From NCBI GenBank assembly GCA_000469685.2, contig LS997563.1, positions 41,022,468 to 41,086,467 on the forward strand: 64,000 bases of DNA, read 5' to 3'. Below, in pieces: positions 1 through 12,236 of the stretch. Within the stretch, counting starts at the first letter, position 1. The number at the start of each line of letters is the position of its first letter. Under the pieces are notes generated by a model. It searched no databases. It worked only from the letters and a program-made list of their open reading frames with translations, and had not been told where the DNA came from. The DNA comes from Haemonchus contortus (Eukaryota > Nematoda > Chromadorea > Rhabditida > Trichostrongylidae). The translations under genes were made by a program, and so were the position numbers.

Positions 1-1100
1 AGGCCCAAGCAGAGGGTTACAGGCCCATGTCTAAACACGCATTCAGAGAGCTCCCATCAGAAATTCCAAACGAAATCCGAAGAATTAGTTAGAGGACTGG
101 TCAAGGTGGGGAAGTGATGACACGAACAAAAGTAATTCAGGAAACCGCTAACACTCTTCTTAACCTTTTCCTGACCCTGTCTACTCCCAAACGATCCCAA
201 TTAGTCACACAAAAAGAGGGCAACTGAGCGGACAAAGAAAATTGTGGAGAAGTACAGATTCAGACCGAATGTCTGTTCGACAGGATGTTCGTTGGAGTAA
301 TCATGTGAGGGCAGAGGAGGTTAGGGAAAAGGGTTAAAATTGGTGGTTCTCTCCTTTTTTACGCTCCAAATAGTCTAGAGATTCTATTGGACTCAAGGGC
401 TCCAGAATCTAAGGGTGGAGAGCTCTATTTTGAAAGGAGAACTCCCATAGCGACAGTGTCCCTAATAGTACCTACCCAAAATAGTACAGTACCGTCCCTA
501 AGCCAAACTCCCTTTCATTCAGTATGTTTTCTAGTTCCTACCCCGGCCGATTACGGTAGCCTGGAGAGTTGTGCTTATTTCGCTTTTTCGGCATTTCGCA
601 TTCCCTTATGTCAGCAGCCGATCGACTCGTTGCGATATGGCGATAGAAGGTTTTTTGTCGAACGGATCGACAGCGCTGGGAGGCAGCTCTGGCCCTTGGA
701 GTGTCTAAAAGTTCATCTACCGTATCACCTACGGGGATCCCATGTGGGACGAGGGTTGGGCAGTGTCTCGGAGGCTGAGCTGGTCCGGCCTGTTACGCAA
801 CCTCGCAGCGCTCCATTGCCAATCGATCGATGCGACACCCGTCCAACCCCGGTCCCATTCAAATTCCCAACGGCTTCACGACGTTTTTCCTTTCATTTTC
901 GTATTCGGTGTGTTCGTTTTTCATTGTTTTCCTTTTGGATCGTTGTTTACATGGCTTCGGCTTGTTTCATGGCGAAATCAGGGCCAGTATTGGTCTCGAC
1001 CGCGTTTTTTCTCTGAAAATCACTGTTTTCCATCTTGTTGTTGTCTTTTCTACTTTATACAGGTTAATTGTTTCTTAAAGGTAGGGGTCCACTGCTAACT
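1..1100. other. 5' flank of the CDK inhibitor gene
   Basis: No coding region is supported here. Open frames between about 387 and 1098 lack splice structure, codon bias or recognisable motifs and overlap one another in different frames. The right end presumably holds the promoter and 5' leader of the adjacent cki gene; no clear TATA or other core element was identified. Confidence 0.5.
1049..1062 (+). promoter_or_regulatory. Candidate trans-splice (or 5'UTR) acceptor of cki
   Basis: A pyrimidine-rich run ending in TTTATACAG lies 39 bases before the cki start codon at 1101, with no in-frame coding sequence between. In nematodes such an acceptor without an upstream donor is usually a spliced-leader addition site. 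A second weaker AG (TTCTTAAAG, ending at 1080) is an alternative. Confidence 0.4.
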
Positions 1101-4100
1101 ATGGAAAATAGCAGTCCCGGTAAGCACAGACGCGTGAAACGATGTCTTTTCGGCAAACCGGACCTCAATCAGGTTTGTCTTTGTGCGTTGTAGAAGCATA
1201 TATGGAGTAATTAGCTATTTTATGGTTCTCCTATCTAAATTTTAATGTTTTTTCTCTCTTGCCAACTGTAATAATGGTGTGGTTTGGTTGCAAACACTGT
1301 TTTTATTCGAACTTTTCTTGTTATTTTACCAATTTTGATGTTGAAACACTTTAAAAGACCACCTAGGATTAGAGAGTTGCGTGTATCGTGCGAAGACTTT
1401 TTTGTTCAAAAATTTGAGGCTGCATGCCCACCTTGCTTTTATCTGAATATTGAATCTCACCAGGCTCTAGGTGCCACCCTGCCAATTTTTTTGTGGAGCG
1501 GTTTGAATACTCTGCCTAAGATCAAGCAACGATTTTCAATGAATGCTTTCCTCCTGAATATCCATGGAGCAATCTTGCTGGCCGTTTTCCCTGCGAGTAT
1601 TCTTTGGGCATTGTTCTTTTATGATGGATCTCGGTAAAGACTAGTTTTAAGTTCGTCTCGAAGTTCTTTTAATCTGTAGGAATGCATATTGTCGTGAAAT
1701 TAATATTCACGTAAAACTTTTGCGTGAGTCTTTTTCAGCGATAAGTTTTCTGTCTCTGTGATCCATAATTAGTTGCGTGACTAATTCTGAATGTTTCCTC
1801 GCATACGATCCTACCCGATTTTACGGTTAGGTAATCATCAGTCCAAGAAGGAAATTCGCGAATGGTGCCCATTACGAGGACGAGGATGTCTCTAAACCTG
1901 TTGTTGCCCATACCGGTTCTAAAGCTCCAATAGACTTTTTTAAAACTTGCTTCTCTATCAGAACCCACCAGTTTCGGCGGGAATCGAGAGCGTCCTAATG
2001 TTTATTATCAACGCGTGCCTTATGCAAGTACCCTTTCTTGGAAAAGGCTCTCCAACTCTTTCACCCCATTTACCAAATAAAAAAGTCAGCAGCAGTGAAA
2101 AAGTAAAGTGATTTGAAAGTTAGCGGAAAACTGTGCAAATACGGCTCTTTTGAACTTCAGGTAGAGAACTGGCTGTCAGATACATCAGAAAAGCAGTTGA
2201 AGAATAGCCGGGAAAAGTGGAGTTATGACTTCAAACTGGACAAGCCAATCAGTGGTGATATTGAATATGAAGTGGTCCCTGCAGATAAGGTAGCCGCTTG
2301 TTCAATTAGATTAAGAACTTTCTCTTTATGCCTCCTAGAATTCCACACTGCCAGGTGCCGTCCGTTTATAAGCCGCGTGTCCATGGGAAAAAGAAGATGA
2401 GTAGAGTTGCGGAGTTTGATCCAGACGTTCCTTCAGCATCCAGTGAAGAAACCAAAAGTGAACCTGATGCTGTCATTCATCGGCCTCTTACACGGTGAGC
2501 TTATAAGAGAAAGGTTATGGGGAATATATGTTCATATGAAGATTGTCATGGAATGGGAAATAATCAATTAGTTGGATGATAGAATATGAGTAAGAATGAA
2601 ACAGAGTGTTTTATTATTGGCATCTTTTATCTTGTAATCGTTTTGTAATTGCTTTCGTAATTTCTATTTTTCAACTTTTAAAGTTTTCGTTCAGATCCTG
2701 CACGAAACATCTTGGCGAAAATAATTCTGAAAGTACGCGAGGACTGAAACAAGCAAAACTCACAAGTAAGCTCAAAGTTCTTATACAGACATATTCTCAA
2801 CGTTCACTGTATTTGGATTCGCTTTTCCGGTTTTTTTTTTTGACTTTTCGGCAGTATTGGTGGATTTTAGTCATGCGAAATTCTGTTTTACTCACTTTTG
2901 CTCGGATCCTGAGTCAGCGTTATATATGACTTGACTCTTCTTCGAAATCGAAGTTATGCACTATTGTATACACTTACTGTAATCAATCCTCTTTGCGCCT
3001 CATTGTTTATCTATGGTCTCTTCCTCTGAGCGGAACATGTGCTTCTATACAGATATCGTATACCAGATTGCCTGTTCTGCTGCATCGCAGTTTTGAAATG
3101 ATTCACTGTCGTAAAGTTTTGCTTCCCTTTTAAAAACAATTCAAGCGCTGCGATTCTACTGTACGACATTCTTCAAGGGGACTTTCGTAATCGCCATTTC
3201 AAGACACTTTTGCCTATTCCTTACCTGCAACCTGGTGTTGTTAATTTCAACGTAAACCCGTTTTGGGCGCCAGGTGTTTTGCCGTGTAATGCTGCTGTCT
3301 GTTATGCGATATTCGTCAGGAAATTTATGCATTCATAAGACGCACTTCTTGTGCCCATGTAATTTTGCGTCTCGGCTGACCTTTGGAGGTCAGTAGTGGT
3401 AATGACGGGGTAGATGGTTATATTCAAGGACGAGCGTGAAGAGCAGTCATTACTGTGTGCTGACCGTGGTTGGGACTACTCGAGTAGTTATTCAAAAAGA
3501 GAATCGATATGCATAAGGGATCCAGTCGCACTAATAGAATGGCGAAGATAAAGGGTGCGATCGCGATTATCATATTACAGCCGTCCGGCTATCTGTACAT
3601 CTTGATCCAATCTCGGCTCAGGATTGGGCCATATTCACGCACAAGGATGACAAGTATTATAGTTAAAAGAAGGCTTGCGTCAATCTCAGGGTCCAGAGCT
3701 CAGTGGTTTGGGCGATATTTTATGAAATAGCCAACCGTCTTGTCTTGTGGTATGATCGTCCCCACTGTGTCACGTCGGTGTGAACAATAACCTTCCAACG
3801 CATGAATTGGTCTGAACCATGTGGTAATACCGTATCGCGTCGTCTGCCAGCGAGCAAAACCTCCTAAGAGGTCGTTAATTCGAGGATTAGTCATCTTCAC
3901 CCCTCTATGCTGTCGAGATTGCGAACAGCTGGGATCGCATATGCAAGGGTCAGCTTCTTGTCTAATACCAAACAAGAACGCAAGACAAGATGTGTGACCC
4001 ATTCAGCATTTCTAGTCAAAATGTTCATAACGAGGAAAGTAACTTGGTCTAAACACTCATCTTTGGGTCGACTTTGGAGACCGTCCTCGAGAGTGGAAAG

Positions 4101-5544
4101 TTACGCGTGTGATCGATGAATTATCAGGGGTCACATGGTTTTTGATCCATAGCCTCTTACCCTCTTCGATGGATGTCCCGGCGTTTTCACTGAGAGGCTC
4201 ATTAATATTTCTGCTCGTTTTTAGGGAACAACTTGAGCTCTCACGTTTCTATTATGATCAGGCCTCCCAACTATAGAACACATAATCATGAAAAAAGGGA
4301 TTGCAGCATTGGCTGGTCCTACAGACGTCGGTTCTTTCAAATAGGTAGCCTAGGGAGACGTGAAAGAGCTGGAGCACCCTATAGGAACCGTACAGCATAG
4401 TTTAACTATAAGGAATCCTGCTCATAGAGTGAACTGAACAATGTTTTCTTCCCAAAAGTTTCTGGGGTATGGTTCCCCTCCATATCTTTCGCTTCTCAGT
4501 CGGAACATATAGTGGTGATACCAAGGCCTGAATGCATATGTAGAATAGGTCACTTTAATGCCCGTATATAAAGCGTTCAATTTTCTATGCGCTTTTTCCT
4601 TCAGGTTTACAGTGAGTATTTGCTATGAAAACAAAATGAAGCGATTGCGAAAGACTTGATATGAAGTGACGATAAAGCTTTTTGCTGACTCCCCAATTCC
4701 AGTAGGAAATCAACAAACAAGACCATCATGACACCATGAAAGTTCTCTTGATTCATCAATCGGAATGGTTTTGTTGAAACCCTTCCTTTCAAAATTGATT
4801 ACTTAAAATTCGTTGAGCCAAAAGTTCAGGTATCTACAGTAGAGGGCAATATTTTGAAGTTAGTAATCAAACTGGTGCCTTCCTGTTATTTCTCCAGTCA
4901 TGCGCACCCATATGTTTTTCCTCGAAAACGTCGTGGTACTCCGTTCGATGCAGGGCCAGATTTGCGCAACAACGGTTCAGTCATGCGAAGTGCGGCGCGT
5001 CTTTTACTCATTATTCAGATTTCACGATAAAGATGTGATGATTCGATAACGGTACGATGAACCTTGTCTTGATGTACCGCACTGTTGTGGCGAAAAAGTA
5101 GTTGAGCGAAAAGTAAGCGTAAAGGAAGGGATCGTAACATCACATTGGTGCTTGCTCAGAGAACTTGATTACTACTGAAAATGCCTTATTTGCCGTATTT
5201 TCTTTGATTTTGAGTACTTTTAGACTACTTAAAAGTGCGCAAGCGCCGGTCGCTTGATCGACATCCTCCGAAAGATGCCAAAGCTTCATTGAAATCACCT
5301 AAAAAGGCCCCTCCTAGCAGCCCATTCAGGTCAGTTCCTTGACTTCCTTGAACCGAGCCTATCTTGAAACCATCGTCCTTTCAGGTTCGCCGCGGAAGTT
5401 GAGGGTGGTGAAGCGAGTGACTCTGCCAGGAGTGCATCAAGCAGTCCACCGAAGAGTCCTAGAAAACGTCCTGCACAAAAAATATCCACGCTTAAGTCGC
5501 CAAGGCTTCCGAAATTGCGTGCCCATGCGGTCACAGACCAGTAG
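1101..5544 (+). CDS. cki-1: p27/Kip-type cyclin-dependent kinase inhibitor (CKI-1-like)
   Basis: Six exons join in phase: 1101-1172, 2161-2289, 2355-2494, 2695-2765, 5224-5329 and 5385-5544, giving 225 residues and a TAG stop. Residues about 10-67 form the CDI domain: a basic stretch runs into the cyclin-docking motif RCLFG (14-18), then W28, then the CDK-binding EKWSYDF (42-48) and EYEVVP. The family (mammalian p21/p27, C. elegans CKI-1/CKI-2) binds cyclin-CDK complexes in the nucleus and arrests cells in G1. The middle is acidic and serine-rich; exons 4-5 create QAKLTNYL (133-140), resembling a PCNA-binding PIP box, directly followed by basic VRKRR. The tail repeats SP/KSP sites (SPPKSPRKR, LKSPR) that look like CDK/MAPK phosphosites and nuclear localisation signals. 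The length sits between C. elegans CKI-1 and CKI-2, so which paralogue it is stays open. Introns range from 65 bp to 2.5 kb. Confidence 0.88.
2766..5223 (+). other. Long intron 4 of cki
   Basis: This 2.46 kb intron interrupts the PIP-box codons (donor GTAAGC at 2766, acceptor TTTTTAG ending at 5223). It is much longer than the other introns of the gene. Overlapping open frames at 3509-4119 on both strands show no recognisable domain. No transposon was identified, though the size fits an old insertion or an intronic enhancer. Confidence 0.6.
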
Positions 5545-6089
5545 CTCCGCTTTTTAAGTAGAAGATTTGTGTATATCCGGGTAAGTTAAACAAACTCGTA
5601 AAGTTTTCTGTGGTCATTGACAAGCTTGCCTTTTTTCTGATTGGGCCATATTTTTTATCGCTACAAGCAGAAGTGTTAGAAAGATCAAATTTATTGCAAC
5701 ATAAAAATTGTAAACACGTGATGGCGATTCGAATTGAATGGGATGTAGTAATCAGCTGCCTACTGCCAGTAACGATGCCCTGCTGTGATACAAACGGTTA
5801 GTTATTGTGTCCGCTTGTCCATGCGCCCATAGATTTCCGCCGTTTGAACCAGCCGTTGTTGATGGCTACTATGTTGGACAGATAGATGTCTGTCATTCAT
5901 TAATTCACTGGGGATATCAAGCGGGTAGCGGTCGCCGAGCACAGATAGGCTTTTATTCTCGTTTTATGATTATAGATGATTTGGTGCCCCGGGGATTGCC
6001 TCGGTTTATGAGGAACTGATTCCAAAAGAGTTGGAGAAAGTTGACGCGATATCTCTGATCCATCGAATCTACCACTTTATAGAGGAAGA

Positions 6090-6127
6090 TGCCGACAACA
6101 GAATACGGCAGTATTCTGTTGTCGGCA
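6090..6127. repeat. Perfect 17-bp hairpin with 4-base loop
   Basis: The arm TGCCGACAACAGAATAC at 6090-6106 is exactly reverse-complemented at 6111-6127 around the loop GGCA. It lies in non-coding sequence about 550 bases downstream of the cki stop. The stem is shorter than a typical miRNA precursor and flanking bases do not extend the pairing, so a small palindromic element is as likely as an RNA. Confidence 0.75.
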
Positions 6128-9100
6128 GTGGTCTTTGTTTGCACCTAGAGATAAAGTGACTGTTCGCAGTAGAGCTTTGAATGTTCCGCCGGCTTTGTGC
6201 AGCACATTTGTCGCAGAAGTGGAATTGAGTCGGATGTTGATCGATGGCGATCCAGTGTTCGCCATTCAGTAGCGGATCGGACCCTGAAAAGTTGCGTTTC
6301 GAGTGGTCTGACTAGCTTGATCGACATGTGGACAAGTCATTTAGAATGAAGGAACCGGTGGGATTAGATGATTTAAACGAAATTCGAACACCGTTCATTT
6401 CCAGTAGCCTTTCTACAGTACAACATATGCCGCAGCTACCCATTACGTCGCAGCTGTTGCACGTGTGTTTGTTTTTTGTTGCTGGTGGTTGTGTTTTTCA
6501 TCAGACGTTCGTTTTGCTCCTTCGAGTAATGAGGGATTAATCTACAGTTTCGATTCTTATTGCGCGTCGAGGCCACGTAACCTAGAAAGCATGGGTTCGA
6601 AGGGATACTTTATTACTCAAGATAAAGTCATCGAAAGCGGGTTCAATCAGTTCTGCGCGTTGTTTATGGATGTCCTTGAAAATGAAATGGAACAACTTGA
6701 CGTTCCAACGGTAGATAGTTCTTCTGTTACTTTTTCATCTTTCGGTAACATGAAGGAACTGACGGCGAATTGATCCCAGTTCCATTGCGGAACAATAGTC
6801 GTTCGAATAGTAGAAGAAGAGTGGCGGTACGGTTGTCTAAAGGTTTCCCTCAGTGATAGGGAATGAGATTCGACGCTAGTTCCATCCCGATAGAATTGAA
6901 TGTTGGCGGTATCCATACCTTATAGGATTCCGTGTGGGCCAATTAAGAGGAGCTTCAAGTGGGTTGTTGAATTCATCTTCTGAATGAATGGCCTTTAATT
7001 TATGTAAGTGATTCTCGCCAAAAATCCACCCCAGATGGTCTTTGGCCTTTATCTCAGAGACATTTCAATTTGAAAATTCCGTTTTCAGGGTTTGTGTCAA
7101 CGGTTGTTATCTAAGGGATTGATTTGCTTGGGTATTGTAAAGAAAATTTTTGCTCCTTGAGTTGAATCGAGTTGGTAGAGTTATATTAGAGGCTTTCATT
7201 GAAATTAGGAGTTGCTGATTAGAGTCCATTCAAAGGCCTGTTTGTTGACGTGCAGCATTCGCCTTCTCCTATCGATGTTATCAGATTTTTTTGTGGGCCG
7301 AGGTCGTGAAGTTACGCAATGTGGTCCCGTTTGGAGTTGTTGCATAAATCTTTGCTATATCATTAGCGCGATGCCTTCTGAATACCTGCTGAGGGGAAAG
7401 AAAAACTAGCTCATAATAAATAGATTTCAGCGATTCGCAAGATTTCTGTGAGCGAATTTCGTGTACAGCACTACGTCATATCCATGAGTCTCGTCCGTAT
7501 ACCTGGAGTGTATAGTCGCCGTCAGTCGCCTTACGATGACAAGATGCTCTATCAGTTTAAGAGAAATCTTATTGATCTTGTTATAATAATCGTTATATGC
7601 ATGTATATAATTTGTTCCAAAAGTAAAACTGTTACAGAAGTAAGAATCTGATGAAAAGTGACTGACTGTAGGGCTTTTTGTTGGATCTGAGCGTTCTTTT
7701 TTCACTTCAAGAATTGTGTTGCCCTACGGTTGTTGGCTTTTCTCCAGTTTCTCCGAAAAACATCATTCAAATGCTGTTATCAATCTTGTTCCCATCAAGG
7801 GTTCGTGCACATCACTTATTGTTCAGATTTTCTTATCATTCCATATAGAGTTATGCGCCGTTTAGTGAATTTTGATAAAATAAAAAGTTAACCGAGTTCG
7901 GGCAGCAGGCCAAGATTCTCAATTCGACGTTGTATCGTAGATGTGCTAATACATTGCTGGGATTTAGAAGTATATTTTACAGAAACTCATCTAAGATTCG
8001 GAAAGGATGAGTGTTTTTTGCATCTGGCTTTATCTCTAATGTTCCCTTAGCACCTCCAGCCGAAGTACTAGTGATGCTCGAACCCTTCTCCTCAACAGGG
8101 TTGGGTTGATTGAGGTAAGTTAGTTGAACCTAGTAGATTTCAAATCGGATAATATTTAGTTATGTACTTCTTTTTGAAATTTGCGATAGCATCGAAATAT
8201 TGCGTGCATATTGAACTTCCTGGGAGGATTCGCAATAGGATTTTTCGGGTTTTCTACCCTTTTTATTGAGCACATTGGTTTAAGTGACTGAAAACTATTG
8301 TAAAAGTAATCTCCAAGACCAATTCGTTCAATCATTGCTAATTGCCTTTTAAAAATTTGCTACAGTCATTTGTTTTCTATTCAGAATTATAGGGTGTTAA
8401 ATTAATTATTTTACCTATTCATTGACCTGCGAAGGCTACGCGTACGCGGTTGAAGTCAGTGTTTTTATCCTCCCAGGCGGCTTCGCTTTCAATGAGGAAT
8501 GCTGAGATGGAAGCTCTAGCAGGTCGAAAAGGAATGAATCGGGATGGGAAGAAGCTATGACGGGGGAAGGAGCTCGGTGAAGAAGTGAAAAGTGGAATAT
8601 TCCAGGGGGAGAAATACTCTCAAAAACTACCAGGATTTCGATTTCTAGTTAACTTTGGCATGCCACACGAAGAAATTGTAGCGAGTGACTCCCTCTTACC
8701 AAAACAGGCACCCCAAATATTTTTAGTTATCTTATCTGAAATTGCACAAAGTAATTTGTAATACTCGACGTGGCAATATTGCATTTTCCCACGTCCCTGA
8801 CTGAGCTCGAGTTCTTTTTTCCCGGAAAACTGTTATCAAAAAGACTGTTTCCCAAAGTCACATGATTTACCATCACCTGGTTGTTCCCTCCGAGACCATC
8901 TTATAAGTGGAATACACGGAAAAATACCAAAACTCCATAGATTCACCCGACTTCAGCACCTTTCACGATTCACATTTGCTCCAATTTCAATCGTGAGAAT
9001 GGTGTGGCGTATACATTTCGTTTCCTGTTTCTAGGAAAACCTTTTTAATACGAATTATTTAGCTGTAGATTAGGTAACTATTTGTGGGGCCTTATTAGAG

Positions 9101-9677
9101 TGGTACACCTTCTCCAGACTGTAGTTGGGGTTTTTAATAGGAATAATAGTGCAACGTTCCCGTTATTCGCCTTATTTGAAAATTTCGAAAAAAATTCTGC
9201 TTTGTAATTTGAATATTTGAATTTGCCATTTCCTTTTACCAGTGAAGTACAATAATTTATGAATGTATAGCGCGGAACTAATAATGGTTGTCGGCGGTCT
9301 GTAAATGTGAAAATAGTGATCGGGAAGTGTCTGATTGTAAACGTTGCATGTGATTGAAATCTGATTACTCACATGGATATAACTGGAAACTAACCAGTCC
9401 TACTATCCTAGCGAATCACGATGGCACCTATGAAGTTCTGAAGACAGTACCTTCGATTTCGGCCTCTACAGTTCTTGCTGGTGACTCTCAGAAAGCCATC
9501 TGCGAATTACTGTAATTTGGGGATGGAAGTGATATACCGGTAGGTATTGTTGCTGCCACACGTATGGTCTGAGAATCGAATCTAGCTGAAGTCATCGCTC
9601 GGCTAGACGGATTGGTACTGAATTCGCCTGGCAAAATCAAATACCTTAGCGATTGTAGGCGTTCCAATGACGGATAG

Positions 9678-9751
9678 GCTGCTTTCATAGTCCACGACCA
9701 GTCGCGCGACCGGTCGCCGGTCACTGCAAAATCGTGGACTATGAAAGGTGC
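9678..9751. repeat. Short inverted repeat, 16-bp perfect arms
   Basis: CTTTCATAGTCCACGA at 9682-9697 is exactly reverse-complemented at 9732-9747, with imperfect pairing for a few more bases outward. The 34-base interior is rich in CG and itself partly self-complementary (runs of CGCGCGACCGG). It resembles a small non-autonomous palindromic element. Confidence 0.65.
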
Positions 9752-10489
9752 CATAGCGATAGCTTCTGGATAATTTCCAACATGCTTCTTGTTTATTTAT
9801 TTCAATCTTAAGATTTGGATTATTTGGGTTCCTAGCTTACGATAGATCACCTCGTTTGAGCCAGTTAATTGAGAAAGAAGAGCATTAAAATGTTCCGAAC
9901 CCTTGGAACAAGAAGCAAGTTTTCTAGCGTTGCTCTTCACGTCTATGATATCCTGCCGTTTGATGCAAATTTTCCTTTCCACAACTCGGTATACATCCCA
10001 ACAATTCTGATAACCTTGATGAAAATCATGATCTCAATTCGTATTCGGTTTGAAATTGCTGAATGCTGATCGCATAACAATCAGCTGAAAGAAGTGGAGG
10101 CATACGGTAGTGCTGGTCTTATCAGTAGCTGCACGGACACGGAAACGGATGATTGAGTTTGTAGTTTGGATTGCTGTTTTGAAAGGTTGTAGGTGTCAGA
10201 AAAGACAGGCCTGGGATTGCAGAGCGGGCGGTACATGGACAGATTCCTGGAATCTTTCACTCGTCCTCACGACAGGGAATGCTTCGGTAGATGATTCATC
10301 TATCATAGAGACTCCACAGTAAGAAATCCCAAAAGTGAGGGGTCGAAGAGTCGAAATTTTGTTTCCTGTAGCAGGCATAATAGAAAGGACACACGCAAAA
10401 TAATCTTCTACTTCTCAAGGTTCAAGGGTGTGTTATTTGGTTTACCACAGAATTTTCCTCCTTGCTACTGCTCAAAGGAACTTTTGGGA

Positions 10490-10612
10490 GGTGGCCCAGT
10501 CAGAATCGCAAAAAAATTCCCGAGAAAGTAGCACTGACTACTGATCTAGCTCGTTCCAGTAGTCAGTGCTACCTTCTCGGGCATTTCTTCATCGGAATTG
10601 ATCAGACAGGCA
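10490..10612. repeat. Palindromic element with arms of about 50 bp
   Basis: AGTAGCACTGACTACTG in the left arm (about 10525-10541) is mirrored by CAGTAGTCAGTGCTAC in the right arm. Similarity continues outward through CCCGAGAA / TTCTCGGG and more weakly for about 30 further bases. The short spacer lies near 10545. The shape matches a small foldback/MITE element that has begun to diverge. Confidence 0.6.
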
Positions 10613-11049
10613 AGCCCAAGTTCTGTCAGGGCCATTGATGCCTATCTTTGACGTGTACGGGTTGTTCGCTAGCCATAATCAGTTCCGAAAATCTCTTGCC
10701 AAGTCATCTCAATTTGTCCGCTCACATCGCTAGTCAGTCATGCATCAAATTTTAATCGACAGCAAACTTAAATGAATTACATGTCACCAGAACATCGCAA
10801 ATTCCTATCGGAGAACTCCCGGATGCTTTATTCGCCCCAACTCGAACACGACACCACGTTAGGGTGGAGTATACCGTGGAAGAACATGTCGTCAGTCTGA
10901 CCACTTACTCTAGTGGAAGGCTGTTCAGTAGCCTCACGCAGCTATTATAGTCTTGCGTCGAAGTTTAGAGAGCAAACTAGGACTGCTGCTTGCTGTTATA
11001 CCACCGAGACTGGGGAGGGTTCTCCTCTCCCAATGAGAAACTCTGAGGA

Positions 11050-11905
11050 AGTCTTCTTCGTAACTTGCTCCAGTAATAAATCGTTTTCAGAATCTCAACA
11101 ATCTATTAGGTTGAGTCGTAAGTCCTCGGATAATGTGATAGTGATGACTTCTAGAGATCATAACTCGGGAAAGAGGCGGCGAAAATGGACGCGCGAGGCA
11201 TCGATAAATAGAGTATAAAATGCTACTCCAAATACTTACTACAGAGTACACCTGACCATCTCCTGCGCTTGAGGGTGAGGAGAGAAAATACCATGTAGGC
11301 GCGAAAATCCATGTCATATTGCTTCAAAGCATGATGCACCCACCGACAGAGCTTTCGCACCTTGCCGGTTGACTTCAATAAACGATTATTTGTTGACTGA
11401 CTTCTCAAGGGTGACTGCCAGTTCACGAGTAGTTTGATACGGATCGGTTTCCCCCTGGCTCCGCAGCACCTCCAAATCCAATTCCATTGAGCGTCCCGGA
11501 CGGTCTTCATTTCGATGGAATGGTCGTCCGATGTGAACTTCGTGTGCCACTTGTGAATTATGCATCTACCAGGAGCACCCTTTTTGTAAACTTCTTTAAT
11601 ACGTCTATCGATCTCCGCGGTTTCTTGACCAGATAAAAAAGAAATAGGATAGTGTTGCGGAGGTGTAGTTGCGACAGCTTTTAATCATGGAGCATGTTTG
11701 CAGGAAAGGAAACAGTTAGGTGTACTCGGTAGTATGAATTCGGGAGAGCTTTCCATTCTCTATCTAACGATGCCTCGCTCGTCCATTTTCGTCTTCTCTT
11801 TCTCGAGTTATGACCTCTAGAAATCATCGCTATCATTTTGTCCGAGTACTTATGACTCAATCTAATAATTTACGAATTTTGATCTCGGACAACTCGATGT
11901 TTTAT
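11050..11905 (-). mobile_element. Decayed mariner-type transposon with inverted arms
   Basis: Two arms of at least 120 bp, about 11098-11217 and 11745-11865, are reverse complements at roughly 80-85% identity by eye, with weaker similarity further outward. Between them, on the minus strand, frames at about 11500-11240 spell mariner transposase segments: DPYQTTRELAVTLEKS in one frame, then GKVRKLCRWVHHALKQYDMD and FSLLTLKRRR in another. These match the N-terminal helix-turn-helix/linker part of mariner transposases, where WVPHAL and YDMD are typical. The catalytic half is absent and the frame is broken, so this is a dead fragment. The arms may be true long terminal repeats or a secondary rearrangement. 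Confidence 0.6.
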
Positions 11906-12034
11906 TAGTGGACTATAGTCGACTGCTAGAGTAGCGTAGGGGTACAATCGCTCAATTTATCCTCGCCCGAGCAAGATGTGTTTCATACCAGCTCGTCCGT
12001 TAAGGTGACCTATACATGATGGAAAAAAATAGTC

Positions 12035-12236
12035 TTTCCTGGAGTTTATCAATCCCGTCCGTGGAATGCGTCTTTGCAATCATGTTCTATTGAGAATCGT
12101 AGTAGTGTTTTAAATGCCTGTTTGGTCTGTATAATATCCTTCGGTGACTGAGTCTGGTATCAACTACCCCAACAAGAAGAATGACAAGTTTACGCCATGC
12201 GTGTGACAGCACACACTTAGCACTCCACCAGCTCCA
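12035..12236 (-). mobile_element. tRNA-derived SINE copy (diverged)
   Basis: Read on the minus strand, the sequence starts GGGTGGAGCTGGTGGAGTGC and ends near GACGGGATTGATAAACTCC, the same order of landmarks as the better copies at 44817 and 29998. It lacks part of the middle and the B-box is degraded. It lies immediately downstream of sds-22. Confidence 0.5.

Noticed and set aside
387..1098. Three overlapping plus-strand open frames before cki
   Set aside because: They overlap in different frames, have no domains, and their sequence runs into the leader and acceptor of the cki gene.
3509..4119. Overlapping open frames on both strands in cki intron 4
   Set aside because: No splice phase links them to cki, no recognisable domain, and opposite-strand overlap suggests chance.
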